Assembly (NCBI RefSeq): GCF_051380735.1
Contig: NZ_JBNYXQ010000001.1
Location: 372,001-436,000 of the forward strand
DNA: 64,000 nt
Reading direction: 5' to 3'
Source: Janthinobacterium sp051380735
GTDB lineage: Bacteria; Pseudomonadota; Gammaproteobacteria; Burkholderiales; Burkholderiaceae_D
In this document: one piece after another, positions 60,929 to 64,000 of the stretch
Position numbering within the stretch: the stretch's first letter is position 1
How the letters are laid out: every line of letters begins with the position of its first letter
Program-made: the position numbers and the translations under genes
The notes under the pieces: model-generated
The model's input: the letters and a program-made list of their open reading frames with translations, nothing else
Database searches by the model: none
What the model was told of the DNA's origin: nothing

Positions 60929-61750
60929 ATGACTGATTTTTATTGCAGCGCCTGGCGCGGTACCGCGGCGGCATTGTTGCTGGCCTTGCCCCTGGCGGCA
61001 TGGGCCGCTTGCTCGCGCGATATCCATGTGCCGGTATCGCAGATCGGAGCCAGCGTGGTCGGCAGCGGCGCCACGGTCAGCGGCATCTATCCGGAGATCC
61101 TGCGCACCATGGGCGCCAAAATCGGCTGCAATTTCATCTTCAGCGTGGTGCCGCGTGCCCGCCTGGAAGCCTTGTACGAAACCGGCAAGGCCGACCTGCT
61201 GATTCCGGCCAGCAGCACGCCGCGGCGCGACCAGCATGGCCTGTTCGTGCCACTGCTGGGCAACCGCCCACTGCTGATTTCCCTGCAAGGCGCGCGCCAA
61301 CCGGTTGCCAGCATGCAGGAACTGGTCGAACGGCGCGAACTGCGCGTAGCGCTGGTGCGTGGCTACGACTATGGCCTGCCCTACCAGGCGCTGGCCAAGG
61401 AACTGAGCAGCCAGGGGCGGCTGTTCTACGAAGTCGACGCCCTGTCCGTGGCGCGCCTGATGCAAAGCGGCTTTATCGATGCCACCATCATGAACCCCAC
61501 CATTTTGTCGGGCGCGGTACAAAACGATGCGCGCGTGCTGGGCCTGGCCGACCGGCTGCGCCTGGAAGCGCTGCCGGAACTGCCCTGGGGCCTCTCTGGT
61601 GCCTATATTTCACGCAAATCGCTCAGTCCGGGCGACCAGGCGGTATTGCGAGAACTGCTGGAGAAAGCCGCCCGCTCGGGCGCCATCATGGAAAGCTTCC
61701 AGCGCGACCACCGGCCCGAACTGCTGTCGGCCAGCATACGGCCGCGCTGA
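60929..61750 (+). CDS. Periplasmic solute-binding-like protein (SBP family 3 type)
   Basis: A 273-residue secreted protein with a signal peptide (residues 1 to about 26, ending PLAAWA before ACSRDI). The rest has the look of an extracellular solute-binding domain: GIYPEILRTMGAKIGCNFIF, VPRARLEALYETGKADLLIP, LRVALVRGYDYGLPYQALAK. No ABC transporter gene is near. Such orphan proteins may act as sensors or be remnants of uptake systems. The ATG at 60929 has AAGGATGGGG upstream; other starts nearby (60923) cannot be excluded. Confidence 0.8.
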   Translation: MTDFYCSAWRGTAAALLLALPLAAWAACSRDIHVPVSQIGASVVGSGATVSGIYPEILRTMGAKIGCNFIFSVVPRARLEALYETGKADLLIPASSTPRRDQHGLFVPLLGNRPLLISLQGARQPVASMQELVERRELRVALVRGYDYGLPYQALAKELSSQGRLFYEVDALSVARLMQSGFIDATIMNPTILSGAVQNDARVLGLADRLRLEALPELPWGLSGAYISRKSLSPGDQAVLRELLEKAARSGAIMESFQRDHRPELLSASIRPR

Positions 61751-61754
61751 CTGT

Positions 61755-62486
61755 TCAGTAAGGACTCGACGTCGGGCGCACGATGATTTCACTGACATCG
61801 ACATCGGCCGGCTGCTCGATGGCAAATTGAATTGCCCGGGCGATCGCATCGGGATGAATTGCTCCCTGCCGGAATGTGCGCATCGCTTCGCGCGCGGCCG
61901 GATCGGAAATCGACTCGGCCAGTTCCGACTGCGTGACACCGGGCGACACCACGGTAACGCGGATATCGGCGCCCACCTCCTGCCGCAGCCCTTCCGAGAT
62001 TGCCGCCACCGCAAACTTGGTGGCGCAGTAGACCGCCGCAGTCGGGCTGACGGTGTAGGCGCCGATGGATGCCAGATTGATGATCTGGCCACTGCGCTGC
62101 GCCTGCATCGCGGGCAAGGCGCAAGCAATGCCATGCAGCACGCCGCGCACATTGACGTCGAGCATGCGGTTCCATTCGTCGACCTTGCGTTCAGCCAGCA
62201 TGGACAAGGGCATCACGCCGGCATTGTTGATCCAGACATCGATGCGGCCATGGTGCGCGATAGCGAAATCGGCAAACGCCTGCACATCGTCAAAGTCGGT
62301 GACATCGAGCTGCCGGTAGTGTGCCTGTCCACCCTCGGCACGGATGGCGGCGGCCAATGCCTCCAGGCATGGCGTACGGCGCGCACCCAGCACGACGCGC
62401 ATGCCCCTGCACGCCAGGAGGCGCGCGGTCGCCTCGCCGATGCCGCTGCTCGCCCCCGTGATCAAGACGACTTTGCTGTCATTCAT
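61755..62486 (-). CDS. SDR family oxidoreductase
   Basis: A 243-residue short-chain dehydrogenase. Rossmann motif VVLITGASSGIGEATARLLA, NNAG motif VWINNAGVMPLSML, catalytic Ser in IINLASIGAYTVSPTAA and the YxxxK motif AVYCATKFAVAAISEGLRQE; then VVSPGVTQSELAESI. Cofactor preference is probably NADPH, given the Arg-rich GARR after strand 2. Substrate unknown. It is divergent from an AraC-type regulator gene, the usual sign of local control. The ATG at 62486 begins MNDSKVVLIT. Confidence 0.93.
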   Translation of the reverse strand: MNDSKVVLITGASSGIGEATARLLACRGMRVVLGARRTPCLEALAAAIRAEGGQAHYRQLDVTDFDDVQAFADFAIAHHGRIDVWINNAGVMPLSMLAERKVDEWNRMLDVNVRGVLHGIACALPAMQAQRSGQIINLASIGAYTVSPTAAVYCATKFAVAAISEGLRQEVGADIRVTVVSPGVTQSELAESISDPAAREAMRTFRQGAIHPDAIARAIQFAIEQPADVDVSEIIVRPTSSPY

Positions 62487-62544
62487 ATGCTGTGCTCCCT
62501 CGGTTGGTAAATGCACAGTGTGGCGTTCCGGCATGCACACAGGC

Positions 62545-62625
62545 TGCCTGAAGCTCTGCAATGATTGCCTGAAACTATTCCGTATCGACTTTCCGGCACG
62601 GTTACTGGCAAAATAACTGCCTGAT
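62545..62625. promoter_or_regulatory. Direct repeats, candidate AraC-type operator
   Basis: TGCCTGAA at 62545-62552 and again at 62566-62573, 21 bp apart (two helical turns), and a near copy TGCCTGAT at 62618-62625, all in the gap between the SDR and AraC genes. Such spaced direct repeats are the typical target of AraC-family dimers. Confidence 0.5.
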
Positions 62626-62645
62626 CCTTGAACCCGGGTAAGCTC

Positions 62646-63623
62646 ATGCCAAATTTGCAGCACCATGCCAGCTTGCGCCAGTTGCTCGATATGCTGGTAC
62701 CGCACGAGGGCTATACGGCCTCCGCGCTCGATGCCGTCAGCTTCATGCGCGCCAACAGCGCCTTGCCGCGCATGCCGGTGCTGTACCAGCCGGGCATCGT
62801 GATAGTCTGCTCGGGCCGCAAGCGCGGTTTCCTCGGTGGCCGGCAGTATGTCTATGACGCGCGCCATTATCTGGTGCTGGCACTGCCCTTGCCGTTCGAG
62901 AGCGAAACCGAGGCCAGTGCCGCTGAACCAATGCTGGCGGTGGTAGTGCGTATCGACATGGAACTGGCAGCCGAGCTGACGCTGGCGCTAGGCCAGGCAG
63001 GTGCGCCGCAAACGCAGCAAGGAGACGATACCTCGCCATCCGGCATTGCGGCGACGCCGATGGACACGGCGATGGATGACGCCGTATTGCGCCTGTGCCA
63101 AGTGCTGGCGCAGCCGCTGGAGGCAGCCATACTGGGCCCCGGGATTGTGCGCGAGATCGTGTTCCGGGTGTTGCGCGGGCCACAAGGCGGCGCGATCCGC
63201 GCGGCGCTGGCGCAGCACAGCCAGTTCGGCCGGATCGGCAAGGCGCTGCGGCGCATCCATGGTAATTACACCGAATTGCTCGACGTGGCCACGCTGGCGC
63301 TGGCAGCCGACATGAGCATGCCTGCGTTTCATGCCGGCTTCAAGGCAGTAACCGGCACCACGCCGATGCAATACCTGAAAACCACGCGCCTGCACAAAGC
63401 GCGTTTGCTGCTGGTGCAAGATGGCCTGAATGCGGCCAGCGCCGCGCACCGGGTCGGCTATGCCAGCACGACCCAGTTCAGCCGCGAATTCACGCGCCTG
63501 TTTGGCCGCAGCCCGCTGCGCGAAGCGGCGCGCATGCAGCATGCGCTGATGCTCCACGCACCATCAGATCAGGCGCAGGCCAGCCTTAGCGTGCCAGGCG
63601 AGCAGCCTCGTCGGCCGGGATAA
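62646..63623 (+). CDS. AraC family transcriptional regulator
   Basis: A 325-residue regulator. An N-terminal AraC-N/cupin-like sensor (about 1-190; GIVIVCSGRKRGFLGGRQYV, YDARHYLVLALPLPFESETE) is followed by a C-terminal double helix-turn-helix (about 205-300; LDVATLALAADMSMPAFHAG, TGTTPMQYLKTTRLHKARLL, AAHRVGYASTTQFSREFTRL, FGRSP). It probably controls the divergent SDR gene and itself. The ATG at 62646 is preferred to an in-frame TTG 18 nt upstream. The 3' end overlaps the convergent hydrolase gene by 38 nt. Confidence 0.93.
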   Translation: MPNLQHHASLRQLLDMLVPHEGYTASALDAVSFMRANSALPRMPVLYQPGIVIVCSGRKRGFLGGRQYVYDARHYLVLALPLPFESETEASAAEPMLAVVVRIDMELAAELTLALGQAGAPQTQQGDDTSPSGIAATPMDTAMDDAVLRLCQVLAQPLEAAILGPGIVREIVFRVLRGPQGGAIRAALAQHSQFGRIGKALRRIHGNYTELLDVATLALAADMSMPAFHAGFKAVTGTTPMQYLKTTRLHKARLLLVQDGLNAASAAHRVGYASTTQFSREFTRLFGRSPLREAARMQHALMLHAPSDQAQASLSVPGEQPRRPG

Positions 63624-64000
63624 TCGGCAACTCGACCGCACTGGAGCTGCCGGCCGCGTGATATACGCGCTGGGTCGCCTTTTTGTAATCCTGCGGATGC
63701 GCCAGGAAAATGTTCGGCACGAAGGTTTGCGGATTGCGGTCGTACAGCGGGAACCAGCTCGACTGGATCTGCACAGCAATGCGGTGGCCCGGCAGGAACA
63801 CGTGGTTGGCGTTCGGCAGCGCGAAGCGGTAGCGCTCGACCTTGCCTGATGGTATCGCGCTGGGGTGCTCCAGGCTGTCGCGGTAGCGGCCACGGAAAAT
63901 GTCCATCGCCACGCCCAGCTGGTAGCCGCCCATGGCCGGCTGCGAGGGCACTTCGTCCGGGTAGACATCGATCAGCTTGACCACCCAGTCGCTGTCGCTG
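63586..64000 (-). CDS. CocE/NonD family hydrolase, C-terminal part (cut by window edge)
   Basis: The last 137 codons or so of a larger alpha/beta hydrolase lie in the window. The visible part is the jelly-roll C-terminal domain of X-Pro dipeptidyl-peptidase/cocaine-esterase-like enzymes: VVKLIDVYPDEVPSQPAMGG, RYRDSLEHPSAIPSGKVERY, NANHVFLPGHRIAVQIQSSW and FPLYDRNPQTF. The catalytic domain lies beyond the right edge. Substrate unknown. The end (AARLAR, stop at 63586) overlaps the 3' end of the araC-type gene. Confidence 0.88.
   Translation of the reverse strand, partial: SDSDWVVKLIDVYPDEVPSQPAMGGYQLGVAMDIFRGRYRDSLEHPSAIPSGKVERYRFALPNANHVFLPGHRIAVQIQSSWFPLYDRNPQTFVPNIFLAHPQDYKKATQRVYHAAGSSSAVELPIIPADEAARLAR

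Overview
The window is a chromosomal segment of a GC-rich Gram-negative betaproteobacterium, most probably an Oxalobacteraceae member of the Janthinobacterium/Massilia/Duganella type. This rests on gene order (guaB-rnfH-ratA-smpB, ppsR/ppsA, smc-zipA-ligA), a Burkholderiales-style H-NS protein and protein style. No marker gene such as 16S rRNA is present, so the genus is an inference.

Layout. 1-2.3 kb: start of guaB, a decayed RelE/ParE-type toxin in front of an intact antitoxin, rnfH, ratA and divergent smpB. 2.5-8.9 kb: an H-NS-like protein, a stomatin/NfeD pair, Dps, PEP synthase (ppsA) and its divergent regulator ppsR. 9.2-24.8 kb: one long minus-strand housekeeping block in transcription order rpsB, tsf, pyrH, frr, uppS, cdsA, dxr, rseP, bamA, skp, lpxD, fabZ, lpxA, lpxB, rnhB and a SpoU methyltransferase. 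It links translation, isoprenoid and phospholipid synthesis, outer-membrane protein assembly and lipid A synthesis. 25-28 kb: a large TonB-dependent receptor lies between rpsB and map, which are normally direct neighbours. 28.5-33.6 kb: map, glnD, an RluF-type pseudouridine synthase and a YcgR flagellar brake. 33.7-42.3 kb: minus-strand cluster smc-zipA-ligA-galU-def with overlapping or closely spaced genes.

42.4-44.2 kb holds small accessory genes: a PAP2-type membrane protein, a 68-residue hydrophilic protein and a ClpP-like protease. 44.4-49.3 kb is the glycine cleavage operon gcvT-gcvH-gcvP behind a consensus-like promoter and a tandem glycine riboswitch. 49.5-58.6 kb mixes chemotaxis genes (a secreted Cache protein, two methyl-accepting chemotaxis proteins, CheW) with a magnesium-transporting P-type ATPase (mgtA), a small membrane protein and an RNase HI-like protein. 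58.7-64 kb holds an HD-domain hydrolase, a TetA-like MFS exporter, a periplasmic solute-binding-like protein, a divergent SDR/AraC pair and the C-terminal part of a CocE/NonD-type hydrolase.

The most interesting non-textbook signals are regulatory or structural. mgtA has a long leader with a good promoter and a 27-codon upstream ORF with its own Shine-Dalgarno, ending 11 nt before mgtA, which suggests a leader-peptide switch. Two long, centre-symmetric intergenic palindromes lie at 9.0 and 14.2 kb, the second inside the lpx operon. LigA carries an apparent duplication of its helix-hairpin-helix region. There is a strong terminator-like hairpin between gcvH and gcvP, the toxin remnant, and a vestige of a third chemoreceptor gene. 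No tRNA, rRNA, CRISPR array, transposase or prophage was recognised.
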